This document shows, in pieces, positions 36,797 through 44,820 of a DNA stretch of 61,573 bases. The notes under the pieces were generated by a model. That model had not been told where the DNA came from. It ran no database searches and was given only the letters and a program-made list of their open reading frames with translations. The first letter of the stretch is position 1; every line of letters begins with the position of its first letter. The translations under genes were made by a program, and so were the position numbers. Source of the DNA: CAZAKZ01 sp964485695 (GTDB lineage: Bacteria > Planctomycetota > JAFGQW01); contig CAZAKZ010000016.1 in NCBI GenBank assembly GCA_964485695.1, positions 1 to 61,573 on the forward strand, in the 5' to 3' direction.

Positions 36797-37840
36797 ATGG
36801 ACATATTTCAGTATGACTTTGAGCTCCCGCACGAGCGGATCGCTCAAGAGCCCGCCGGAGTAAGGGATAGTTCCCGGTTGATGGTGCTTCAAAGAGCGAG
36901 TTCAGACTCTTTTCATGGCACTTTCCGGGACCTGCCGAATTGGTTGCGGGAAGGGGACCTCCTGGTTATCAATGACACACGGGTTCTGCCCCGACGCCTG
37001 GCTGCTCGACGCCGAACCGGTGCACAGCTGGACATACTCCTGCTGGAGGAAGAGCGGGCGGGAACGTGGACTGCCCTGATCAAGGGAGCGCAACGGGTCA
37101 AGTCGGGCGAGACCATTCTCCTCGGAGAGAGCGAGGTTCCAGGGGTGCTGCGCCGGGGCCGGTCTGCAGAGGAACCGTTCCTTCTGGAGGTGGGGGACCT
37201 GGATGTGGGGACTTTCCTGGAGATGGAGGGGCGGGCTCCCTTGCCGCCCTATATCCGCAGGGACGGCAGGAGGGATATGCGGGACGACCGGGACCGGGAG
37301 CGCTACCAGACCATCTATGCCCGGCGGCCAGGAGCCGTGGCCGCTCCAACGGCGGGACTCCACTTCACACCGGCTGTCCTGAAAGCCCTGGAAGAGAAGG
37401 GGATCGAGCAGACCTCCATCACTCTCCACGTGGGCCCCGGCACTTTCCTGCCCGTCAAGACAGTTCGTATCGAGGACCATCGGATGCACGCCGAGGTCTT
37501 CGAGGTGAGTGAGGCAGCCGTGGAGGCGGTTCGCCGGACCCGGGAGAGGGGGGGGCGGGTCATCGCCGTGGGCACCACCAGCTTGCGCGCCCTGGAGTCG
37601 GCCGTGGATGAATCCGGACACCTCCGGCCCACCCGCCGCTCAACCGATCTCTATATCTACCCCGGATATACGTTCCGGATCATCGACGGCCTCCTGACCA
37701 ATTTCCATCTGCCGCGCAGCACCCTGATCATGCTGGTGGCGGCTCTGGCCGGCCTGGAGCGGATCCAGACGGCCTATGCCGAGGCGGTGCGGGAGCGCTA
37801 CCGGTTCTACAGCTACGGGGATGCAATGCTGATCCTGTAG
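36797..37840 (+). CDS. queA: tRNA preQ1 34 S-adenosylmethionine ribosyltransferase-isomerase
   Basis: The 347-residue cytoplasmic enzyme transfers the ribosyl part of SAM to preQ1-modified tRNA in queuosine synthesis. MDIFQYDFELPHERIAQEPAG at the start, then NDTRVLPRRL, AAPTAGLHFT, ITLHVGPGTFLPVKT and VGTTSLRALESA, and finally TDLYIYPGYTFRIIDGLLTNFHLPRS are all textbook QueA segments. It is a single gene: tgt and yajC are not adjacent. The 250-bp gap upstream shows no recognisable preQ1 riboswitch. A perfect 13-bp stem (37855-37897) follows the stop. Confidence 0.95.
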   Translation: MDIFQYDFELPHERIAQEPAGVRDSSRLMVLQRASSDSFHGTFRDLPNWLREGDLLVINDTRVLPRRLAARRRTGAQLDILLLEEERAGTWTALIKGAQRVKSGETILLGESEVPGVLRRGRSAEEPFLLEVGDLDVGTFLEMEGRAPLPPYIRRDGRRDMRDDRDRERYQTIYARRPGAVAAPTAGLHFTPAVLKALEEKGIEQTSITLHVGPGTFLPVKTVRIEDHRMHAEVFEVSEAAVEAVRRTRERGGRVIAVGTTSLRALESAVDESGHLRPTRRSTDLYIYPGYTFRIIDGLLTNFHLPRSTLIMLVAALAGLERIQTAYAEAVRERYRFYSYGDAMLIL

Positions 37841-37854
37841 CTCCGGCACTTGAT

Positions 37855-37897
37855 CTCACGGCTGTTTATTAGCTCGAATCTAAAAAACAGCCGTGAG
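37855..37897 (+). terminator. Hairpin after queA
   Basis: The arms CTCACGGCTGTTT (37855-37867) and AAACAGCCGTGAG (37885-37897) are perfect complements with a 17-base loop. The stem's inner TTT/AAA and the position 15 bp after the stop suggest termination or 3'-end protection. No U-run follows. Confidence 0.5.
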
Positions 37898-37935
37898 ACG
37901 AGTGACTCCGGCTCTGCCTGAAATACGTATGCGCC

Positions 37936-37941
37936 TATAAT
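37936..37941 (+). promoter_or_regulatory. Candidate -10 box of ligA
   Basis: A perfect TATAAT lies 63 bp before the TTG start of ligA and after the queA hairpin. No good -35 element is visible, so this is a tentative assignment. Confidence 0.35.
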
Positions 37942-38004
37942 TGGGGTTACCTCCGAGGATACGGAATCGAGCCCTCCCGCAGAGTGCTGAAACGGCGGTG
38001 AACC

Positions 38005-40026
38005 TTGTCGGACATCCCAGAGGCTGAGGCCAGAGAACTCGAGCGGCTGCGCCGTGAGATCCGCCGCCATGACCACGCCTACTATGTGCTGGACGCTCCG
38101 GAGGTGCCGGACGCCGAGTATGACCGGCTCTTCCGCCGGCTCCAGGAACTTGAGGCGAAGTACCCTGACTCTGTCACCCCTGCCTCGCCCACCCAGCGTG
38201 TGGGGGCCGAGCCCCTCGAGGGATTCGGCGTTGTCCAGCATCGCCGGCGCATGCTGAGCCTGGCCAATGCCGCGAGTCGTGAAGAGCTCACCGAGTGGTT
38301 CGACCGCATCTTCACCCACCTGAAGCGCGATCCCTTCGTGGTGGCTCTCACCCTGGAGCCCAAGATCGACGGCGTGGCCGTGGAAGTGGTGTACGAGAAG
38401 GGGGTGATGGTCTCGGGATCGACGCGCGGCGACGGCGACCGGGGCGAGGACATCACCGCCAACCTCAGGACCATCAAGAGCCTCCCCTTGACCCTCACCT
38501 CCGGGACCGGCGGGACCGTGCCTGATCTGCTCGAGGTGCGAGGCGAGGTGTTTCTGCCCAGGGCGCGGTTCGAGGCCCTGAACCAGGCGCTCCTGCGGGA
38601 AGGAGAGAAACCCTACGCCAATCCGAGAAACCTGGCCGCCGGGAGCCTGAAGCAGCTCGATTCGCGGATCACGGCTTCCCGCCCCCTGGACATTTTCATC
38701 TACGGCATCGGAGAGAACCGAGGCTTCGATCCGGTCACCGACTTCGATCAGATGCAGGCCTGCCGGGCGCTGGGGTTCAAGATCATCGACCGCCTGGAGC
38801 GCGTCGAGTCTCTGGAGGCGGTCTTCGGCTACTACAGCGCCCGGGAGGCGGAGCGGGATGCGCTTCCGTACGAGGTGGACGGCGTGGTGGTCAAGGTGGA
38901 CGATCTCACCCTCCGGGAAGCCCTGGGCGAGCGGGCCCGGAATCCTCGCTGGGCCGTGGCCTACAAGTTCAAGCCCCGCCAGGCCGTGACCCGGCTCCTG
39001 GACATTGCCGTGTCCGTGGGTCGCACTGGTGCTCTTACCCCCGTGGCACGCCTCGAGGCCGTGGAGGTGTCGGGGGTCACCATCCAGTCGGCCAGTCTGC
39101 ACAACGCGGACGAGATCGATCGGCTGGACGTGCGCATCGGGGACTCCGTGGTGGTGGAGCGCGCCGGGGACGTGATCCCCAAGGTGGTCGGGGTTCTGAA
39201 GGACCGGCGCACCGGCGAGGAGAAATCCTTCCGTATGCCGGACGCCTGTCCCATGTGCGACACGCCGGTGGTGGTGGATGCCGAGGCGGTCATCATCCGG
39301 TGCCCCAACGACCGATGCCCGGCCCAGAGCGCCGGACTGCTGCTCCATTACGCCGGCCGGGGTGCCATGGACATCGAGGGCCTGGGCGTGAAGCTGGTGG
39401 AGAAGCTCCTCGAGGAGGGGATCCTCCGGGATCCGGCCGATCTCTACGGCCTGGACCCCGCGCAGATCGCGGCGCTGCCCGGCCAGGGCGAGAAGTCGGC
39501 AGCGAACTTGCTGGAGGCCATCGAGAACACCCGCCGTCCCCCTCTGTCCCGGTTCCTCTACGCCCTGGGCATCCGCCACGTGGGCGAGACCGTGGCCGAG
39601 ATCCTGGCCCGGGAGTTCGGGGTCCTGGAGAAGCTGCGCGCGGCCTCCGTGGAGGTGCTGGAGGCCGTGGAGGGCGTCGGCCCCAAGGTGGCGTCCAGCG
39701 TCTTCGACTACTTCCAGGATCCCGAGACAGCGGACCGGGTGGACCGCCTCTTCGAGGCGGGCGTGGAGCCGCAGGCCGCGGCCCCCCGGGAGGCGGGTCC
39801 CCTCACCGGCAAGACCTTCGTCTTCACCGGCACCCTGGAATCCATGCCCCGATCCGCGGCCCAGGCCCGGATCAAGGCCCTCGGCGGCAAGGCCGCTTCA
39901 AGTGTCAGCAGCGCCACGACCTACCTGGTCCAGGGCGGGAAGCCGGGCAAGAAGGCGGCCCGGGCCGCGGACCTCGGCGTCGAGGTCCTGGACGAGGCGG
40001 CGTTCCTGGAGATGATCGGAGCGTGA
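38005..40026 (+). CDS. ligA: NAD-dependent DNA ligase LigA
   Basis: The 673-residue enzyme seals nicks in replication and repair using NAD. The Ia domain has DHAYYVLDAPEVPDAEYD. The adenylation Lys is in LEPKIDGVAVEVVYE (about residue 118). The OB fold follows, with the zinc-finger cysteines in CPMCDTP and RCPNDRCPAQ (about 414-435), four helix-hairpin-helix repeats, and a C-terminal BRCT domain (GKTFVFTGTLESMPRSAAQ). The start is a TTG at 38005 followed directly by conserved sequence (SDIPEAEARELERLRREI); no in-frame ATG is closer. Length and order are normal. A strong hairpin follows at 40063. Confidence 0.96.
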   Translation: MSDIPEAEARELERLRREIRRHDHAYYVLDAPEVPDAEYDRLFRRLQELEAKYPDSVTPASPTQRVGAEPLEGFGVVQHRRRMLSLANAASREELTEWFDRIFTHLKRDPFVVALTLEPKIDGVAVEVVYEKGVMVSGSTRGDGDRGEDITANLRTIKSLPLTLTSGTGGTVPDLLEVRGEVFLPRARFEALNQALLREGEKPYANPRNLAAGSLKQLDSRITASRPLDIFIYGIGENRGFDPVTDFDQMQACRALGFKIIDRLERVESLEAVFGYYSAREAERDALPYEVDGVVVKVDDLTLREALGERARNPRWAVAYKFKPRQAVTRLLDIAVSVGRTGALTPVARLEAVEVSGVTIQSASLHNADEIDRLDVRIGDSVVVERAGDVIPKVVGVLKDRRTGEEKSFRMPDACPMCDTPVVVDAEAVIIRCPNDRCPAQSAGLLLHYAGRGAMDIEGLGVKLVEKLLEEGILRDPADLYGLDPAQIAALPGQGEKSAANLLEAIENTRRPPLSRFLYALGIRHVGETVAEILAREFGVLEKLRAASVEVLEAVEGVGPKVASSVFDYFQDPETADRVDRLFEAGVEPQAAAPREAGPLTGKTFVFTGTLESMPRSAAQARIKALGGKAASSVSSATTYLVQGGKPGKKAARAADLGVEVLDEAAFLEMIGA

Positions 40027-40062
40027 AGGGGGCGTTTCAATCCCCACGTCCTCCTCGATGTC

Positions 40063-40090
40063 GGCGGTGTCTGCAGTCGCAGACGCCGCC
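40063..40090. terminator. GC-rich hairpin between convergent ligA and esterase fragment
   Basis: The arms GGCGGTGTCTGC and GCAGACGCCGCC pair over 12 bp with a single G-T, around an AGTC loop. It lies 37 bp after the ligA stop and 20 bp beyond the end of the convergent esterase fragment, so it could serve both. U-tracts are absent. Confidence 0.5.
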
Positions 40091-40109
40091 CTGACGTCTA
40101 CTGCCGCCC

Positions 40110-40769
40110 CTACCGGTTCTTGCCCAGGCCGGCGCCGCGCCAGCGGTGCTTCCGGGCCTGGCGCCGGCGCTTCTCCAGTTCCTCGCCGGACGGGCCCGAG
40201 TGCACCTCGTCCACCGACTCGTGTTTCCAGTGCAGGGGCTCCTCGGCCACCTGCCAGCGATCGGCCATGTCAAAGACGTGGACCCGGGGATGGGGCTTCA
40301 CTGCGCCCCGCTTCAGGATGCCGCAGCCCTCCATGTTGGACTGCCCGGCCAGGATCCAGAGGTCTCCGACCAGGACGTTTCGGATGCAGGTCCGGGCGAG
40401 AAGTTCAGGGCGGCCCCCCTCTGCCCAGCATTCGAGCTGGATCTCGTACGGCCCACCCGTGGGGAGGCGGAGATGGCCGTCGAAGTAATTCCATTTGCCG
40501 TCACCACAGTGATGCCTGGGGAGTACTTCTTCTCCTCCGTCCTGTTTCAGGACCCTGGCATGCAGGATTCCCCGATCCAGACCGAGAACGGTGCAGAAGA
40601 ACGACACCTCGGCCTCGTTGTTCCTGTCTCGCTGCAGGACCTGGTACGGAGCGAGACCCCGGGTGATCCGCAAGGCGCCGGAGGGTTGCCGGGCCGCAGC
40701 AAACGAGGCCATGACGAGGAAAAACGCCAGGAGGAATACGGGCAGTCGGAGTTGGGTGTAGCGCGGCAT
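40110..40769 (-). pseudogene. Truncated SGNH/sialate O-acetylesterase-like protein
   Basis: The 219-residue frame begins with a signal peptide (LPVFLLAFFLVMASFAAA). A beta-rich accessory domain is followed by GDLWILAGQSNMEGCG, the block containing the catalytic Ser of the SGNH carbohydrate esterase (SASA/DUF303) family. After VFDMADRWQVAEEPLHW and a basic stretch the frame stops at RWRGAGLGKNR. In intact relatives the GAGLG segment is followed by several hundred residues with the Asp/His of the triad, and these are missing. I therefore read it as a 3'-truncated gene next to ligA, although expression of the fragment is possible. Confidence 0.65.
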
Positions 40770-40851
40770 GGAACGGGACCTCCGGTTCGAGAAGCAGTCG
40801 GGTTTCGATTGTAGAACGCCCGTCCCCGGGGAACAACCTCGCGATCTGCGC

Positions 40852-40857
40852 TATAAT
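40852..40857 (+). promoter_or_regulatory. TATAAT box six bases before the cytochrome ATG
   Basis: A perfect -10 hexamer ends six bases before ATG 40864. With a normal discriminator the transcript would begin at or within a base or two of the A of the start codon, implying leaderless translation. No Shine-Dalgarno sequence is seen. The same arrangement occurs before parA. Confidence 0.5.
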
Positions 40858-40863
40858 GGTCCC

Positions 40864-41220
40864 ATGAAGATCGATTTCGATTCGAACCCTGCGCGCCCGG
40901 TGCTTCGCTTCACGGTCGTGGTGTTCATGGCCCTGGTCCTGGTAGGCCTCGCTCTCTCCTGTTCCTGGCGGTCCGTGGATCCGTTCACCCGGGGCGCCCC
41001 CCTCGATACGATCCTGCTCTGCGAGGCCTCGGACGAGGCCGGGCCGGTCACCTTTCCCCACCGCCTGCATCACGCTTCACGCAGCGAGGGCGGCCGGGCC
41101 ATCGGGTGCGGGGTCTGCCACCACGATTACGAGGGGCCCCGGGCGCAGCCTCCCCGGGCCTGCCGCACCTGCCACGTCTCTCACGACCATGAAGAGGATC
41201 CGGCCACGCCCTATCTGTGA
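40864..41220 (+). CDS. Multihaem cytochrome c, N-terminal part up to an in-frame TGA
   Basis: From ATG 40864 the frame gives 118 residues before TGA at 41218. A membrane/signal segment (LRFTVVVFMALVLVGLALSC) anchors or exports it. Two haem-attachment motifs, CGVCHH and CRTCHV, are visible, with further His (FPHRLHHA) as likely axial ligands, the pattern of class III/c7-type cytochromes. The same frame continues open after the TGA for 173 codons and holds two more CxxCH motifs, so this is probably only the first half of a tetrahaem protein. Preceded by a leaderless-type TATAAT box. Confidence 0.7.
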   Translation: MKIDFDSNPARPVLRFTVVVFMALVLVGLALSCSWRSVDPFTRGAPLDTILLCEASDEAGPVTFPHRLHHASRSEGGRAIGCGVCHHDYEGPRAQPPRACRTCHVSHDHEEDPATPYL

Positions 41221-41742
41221 AGCGCCGCCCACCAGCGGTGTCAGAGCTGCCACCGCGCCCTGTCCCGGGCCTACCGGGAGGCCCCTGTCCGGCGGGAATG
41301 CTCCGACTGCCACGCCCCGCTTCCGGAGGGAACGATCCTGTTCGGGAACGGACACCGCCTCGGGCTCACGGTGGGGGTGGCGGGCCCGTTTCCGGAGCCG
41401 GACGCCATCCAGCGCCGTCTCAGGAAACGTTACGAGACGGAGGACTTCTCCATCGTGGCTCCGGCCGGGGCAAAGACGCGCCTTGCCATGGTCTTCAACT
41501 TGCAGGAGGTCCGGGACGACCTCCTGCCGCCGGCCTCGGGCCTGCGGCTCTTCCGGGGGAGGTGCACGGTGGAGCTGGCGCATCGGGGAGGCGCGAGTCT
41601 GCGGCGGACCCTCTATTCCCGGGTAGAAAGTAACCGGAGCGCAAGGGGCGCCGGCCGGATCATCGCCGGCTATCTGGAAGACCGGGTCTGGTGCACGGTC
41701 AGCGAGGTCCTGGAGGGGATTGTCCTGGAGGAGTCCGAGTAA
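41221..41742 (+). pseudogene. Continuation of the cytochrome c after in-frame TGA
   Basis: The codons directly after TGA (SAAHQRCQSCHRALSRA, then CSDCHAPL) keep the frame and add two CxxCH haem motifs. A further domain of about 125 residues (LTVGVAGPFPEPDAIQRRL to the end at VLEGIVLEESE) follows. This makes a single interrupted ORF of 292 sense codons (40864-41742). An Arg/Lys codon would be usual at the TGA position in this family, so a CGA-to-TGA nonsense change or a sequencing error is the simplest reading; selenocysteine recoding cannot be excluded. No separate start with a ribosome site is obvious. Confidence 0.6.
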
Positions 41743-41749
41743 TCGCAGA

Positions 41750-41854
41750 TTTATAGGCCATTTTTACGCAAAATATGTCCTATAATGCCTTTTTGAATTG
41801 ACTTTACGCCAAATTTCGTCGAAAGTTGGCCTGTAATGAGAAGTTTTATAGGCC
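41750..41854. repeat. Short direct and inverted repeats around the AAA ATPase start
   Basis: TTTATAGGCC occurs at 41750-41759 and again at 41845-41854, inside the coding start. TTTACGC plus an AAAT-rich tail occurs at 41763 and 41803. TTATAGG (41751) and CCTATAA (41779) form a dyad around the first TTTACGC unit. A TATAAT at 41781 could be the promoter. The repeats suggest an autoregulatory operator or an insertion-target signature. Confidence 0.6.
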
Positions 41855-43260
41855 GAAAACGCGAGATTCAGGCTCTCACTGAGCCCAACTGGCGTGAGCG
41901 AGCTGTAATCGTTGCCCTCTATGGCCGTCGACGTGTGGGTAAGACGGCCCTCGTGGAGCATGCGTACAGGGACCGGACTCTCTGGAAGTTCGAGGGCCTG
42001 GAGAATGGCAATACCCGGACCCAGCTTGCCCTGTTCTGCAAAGACCTCGGCCGGTACATGCGGTCCGATGTACCTCATACGATTCGCAATTGGGATGATG
42101 CATTTCGCTGTCTCGAACAGGCGCTTGCAGGGTATGAGCAAGAGGAAAAGCAGCCCATCGTCGTCTTCTTCGACGAGTTTCAGTGGTTGAGCGAGATGAA
42201 GCCCCGCCTGGTATCTCTGTTCAAGTATCACTGGGATAACTACTTTTCCCGCCACGTCAATGCGACATTCGTCATCTGCGGCTCGATTTCATCCTTCATT
42301 GTAAAGAAGGTGATTCAGTCCCGCGCACTCTATGGACGAGTGGACCTTGAATTGAACTTGCACGCTCTTTCGCTGTCGGAATGCCGCAGTCTTCTTGACA
42401 GGACAGTGCCGCTGTCACAATGCCTCGACACCTACATGGTCTTTGGTGGCATTCCTCAGTACCTCATCGAACTAAATCCAAGGATGAGCCTGATTCAGAA
42501 TCTGAATGAATACGCGTTCAAACCCTCAGGGTATTTCTTCAAGGAATTCGATCGACTGTTCATAAGCCATTTTGCTTCGCACCCGCTCTACGAGGCCATT
42601 CTAATGGCCGTAGCAGCGGGTCCTCTTTCGCCCGGCGATATTGCCAGGAAATGCGGCGTCGAGACGGGCGGAGGTCTCAGCCGGAAACTGAACGATCTGG
42701 TACTGGCCGGATTCCTGTGCAAGTGTACGCCAGTGGACAAGAGGCGTGCGACTCGGCTGGTTCGCTACAAAGTCGACGATGAATATCTACATTTTTACTT
42801 CACCTTCATCGCTTCCCGGTCACCCGACATCGTGGCCGGCAATGTCGAGTTCGCACAGATCGCCCACGATCGGCAGTTACGGCAATGGCAGGGCTACGCA
42901 TTCGAGCGTCTCTGTCGCAAACACTCTCATCAGATCGCCTCGCATCTCCGTTTCTCCGGTATCAATTATCGTTGTGGCGAGTGGTTCAAACGAACGACAT
43001 CCCGGGAGTCTGGTGCCCAGGTTGATCTTTTGTTCGTGCGTGCCGACAAAGTGTTGACCATCTGTGAGATGAAGTATGTCGATCGTCTCTCTCTCCAGCC
43101 GCTGCGAGATTCCCTGGCCCGGAAAAAGGCCGCTCTTCGCCAGGAGTATTCCAGCTACGCCATGGAGACCGTTCTTGTTCTGGGCAAGGATGCACCTGGC
43201 TGTGAAAGGGCCGCGCGTGACTTCGATCACGTCTTGCTAGCCGAGGATGTATTCTTCTGA
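41836..43260 (+). CDS. AAA ATPase with C-terminal DUF234-type domain
   Basis: The 474-residue protein has the archaeal-type ATPase fold: FIGRKREIQAL, Walker A YGRRRVGKTALVEHA, and Walker B IVVFFDEFQWLSE, then a sensor-like VICGSISSFI. A winged-helix segment is near residue 270 (LSPGDIARKCGVETGG). The C-terminal 150 residues (WQGYAFERLCRKHS, SGAQVDLLFVRADKVLTICEMKY) resemble a DUF234/restriction-endonuclease-like domain with a D-x(n)-ExK-type core (VDLLF, CEMKY). It is visibly lower in GC than neighbours, a sign of transfer. Such solitary ATPases are abundant accessory genes of unknown role. The start ATG at 41836 is supported by the FIGRxxE opening. Confidence 0.88.
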   Translation: MRSFIGRKREIQALTEPNWRERAVIVALYGRRRVGKTALVEHAYRDRTLWKFEGLENGNTRTQLALFCKDLGRYMRSDVPHTIRNWDDAFRCLEQALAGYEQEEKQPIVVFFDEFQWLSEMKPRLVSLFKYHWDNYFSRHVNATFVICGSISSFIVKKVIQSRALYGRVDLELNLHALSLSECRSLLDRTVPLSQCLDTYMVFGGIPQYLIELNPRMSLIQNLNEYAFKPSGYFFKEFDRLFISHFASHPLYEAILMAVAAGPLSPGDIARKCGVETGGGLSRKLNDLVLAGFLCKCTPVDKRRATRLVRYKVDDEYLHFYFTFIASRSPDIVAGNVEFAQIAHDRQLRQWQGYAFERLCRKHSHQIASHLRFSGINYRCGEWFKRTTSRESGAQVDLLFVRADKVLTICEMKYVDRLSLQPLRDSLARKKAALRQEYSSYAMETVLVLGKDAPGCERAARDFDHVLLAEDVFF

Positions 43261-43280
43261 GCGATTCCTGACCCCCCGCG

Positions 43281-44753
43281 CTACCCCTTCTTCATCCACG
43301 CCACCCAGGCCTCGTCGAGGGCGTCGAAGTCGACGGGGGTTTCACCGTCGGGATCCGAGAAGGCGGCGTTGAAGGACCTCGGGGACGTGATGCCCTTCTG
43401 GATGCCCAGGAGGAACTCCTGGAACCTGCCCTTGTAGGGGTTTGCGGGATCGAGGAAGAAGCCGGTCAGGGCCCAGCCTTCCTCGGCGGGGGTGAATCCG
43501 CCGAACCTCCCGAAGTCGACATTCGCCTGGATGCCTCGCTGCTTCAGATACTCAATGAATCGCCGGGCGAAGTCCTCGGCTTCTTTTGGCCGGTTCACGA
43601 TCTTCTCCAGGGTGTTGCGCTTCTTCTTTCGGACCACGGCGCCCAGCGTTTCCGGGTCCGGCACGCCATAGGTCACTTCACAGGAACCATCCTTCAGGGT
43701 CTTCACCTTCACCCGGCCGAGGTGTCTGGACAGCCCCAGGACCAGCCAGGAGGGCGCTGGATTCTTCGAGGCGAACGCAGCCTCCACGAGTCTCTCCGCG
43801 GCCGCCAGGACCATGGGGCTGCTGTCTCCCTGGACCAACTCCTTTTCCTTGCAGAGGCTCCAGTACGGATTCCGCTTCACCTCCTGCTTTGCCTCCTCGA
43901 GGAAGGTGGCCTGGCGGGATTCCCAGTAGATCCTTTCAGCGCGTTCGGACTCGAACCAGAAGACCGGAAGGACTTCCTCGAAAGCCCGGGTGCAATCCAC
44001 TTCGTCCCCGACCAGGTCCTGAAGAGCGTCGGCCAGTCCCTGGAGCATGCTGGCGGCGCGTCTCCGGGCGCGGCCGTCCTTGACCTCATCGTCGCTGCGC
44101 ACCTTCACCAGGGCGAACGGCGGTGCGTACGCGTAGCTTAAGCCCAGGTCCCGGAGGTCCTGGCGGTTCTTCACTTCCCGGTCGAGGACCTTCATTGCCT
44201 TCTTGTACCAGGGGGAATCGACGAGGTTTTTATGCCAGGTCTTCGGGACGTGCATGCCTTCCAGGTAGGCCAGGCCCATGCCATCGAGGGCCGCCTTGTT
44301 CTCCGGGTCCCTGTCCAGAACCTTTTGAAAGGCCTTCTCGGCCTTGTCGGCGTACTTCTCGTGCTGGCGGCAGAATTTGGCGAGTTTGAGGAGGTCCCGG
44401 GTGCGTCCCTTTCCGGCGCGAACCACCAGATCTTCGTACTCCAGTTGCACCAGATCCACCTTGGGTTTCTCCGGCGCGGGCCGCTTCGGGGCCTTCTTCC
44501 GGGTGGCTGTTTTTTTCGGGGGAGAACGGTCCTCGTTCTCGGTCCCCGAGGACATCACGAGGAGGATCACGGCGGCCGCGACCACGATCACAACGGCGGC
44601 CATCCCGATGAATAGACCCCGCCGACTTTGCCGGGGGACCTTGAGAAAGGCTCGGCAGTTTTCACAACGAAACCGGCTGTCGGGCTTCATGTCCGTGACG
44701 TCGAAGCCCGCACCGCACTTGTGACACTCGAGAATGATTTCCGTTTTTGCCAT
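43281..44753 (-). CDS. Zinc-ribbon membrane protein with TPR-like and DUF1570-like regions
   Basis: The 490-residue protein begins with a zinc ribbon (CHKCGAGFDV, then FRCENCRAFLKVP), one membrane helix (GLFIGMAAVVIVVAAAVILLVM) and a Lys/Pro/Thr-rich linker (residues 70-100). Residues 110-165 contain a TPR-like pair (KFCRQHEKYADKAEKAFQKV, NKAALDGMGLAYLEG). The C-terminal half (AAAERLVEAAF, PSWLVLGLSRHLGRV, and AEEGWALTGFFLDP) looks like the peptidase-like DUF1570 fold of planctomycetes, but without a recognisable HExxH, so catalysis is doubtful. The ribbon is cytosolic and the bulk periplasmic if the helix is a signal anchor. Confidence 0.78.
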   Translation of the reverse strand: MAKTEIILECHKCGAGFDVTDMKPDSRFRCENCRAFLKVPRQSRRGLFIGMAAVVIVVAAAVILLVMSSGTENEDRSPPKKTATRKKAPKRPAPEKPKVDLVQLEYEDLVVRAGKGRTRDLLKLAKFCRQHEKYADKAEKAFQKVLDRDPENKAALDGMGLAYLEGMHVPKTWHKNLVDSPWYKKAMKVLDREVKNRQDLRDLGLSYAYAPPFALVKVRSDDEVKDGRARRRAASMLQGLADALQDLVGDEVDCTRAFEEVLPVFWFESERAERIYWESRQATFLEEAKQEVKRNPYWSLCKEKELVQGDSSPMVLAAAERLVEAAFASKNPAPSWLVLGLSRHLGRVKVKTLKDGSCEVTYGVPDPETLGAVVRKKKRNTLEKIVNRPKEAEDFARRFIEYLKQRGIQANVDFGRFGGFTPAEEGWALTGFFLDPANPYKGRFQEFLLGIQKGITSPRSFNAAFSDPDGETPVDFDALDEAWVAWMKKG

Positions 44754-44820
44754 GAACCACCTCGCACCCCTGAATCAGGGCTTTGGATCCCCACCCCCGC
44801 AGAAAGTCAGTATACAGCAA

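Noticed and set aside
41221..41742. Independent gene starting after the cytochrome stop
   Set aside because: No ribosome site or sensible start follows the TGA, and the first codons contain haem motifs that continue the preceding frame, so a broken or recoded single gene fits better.
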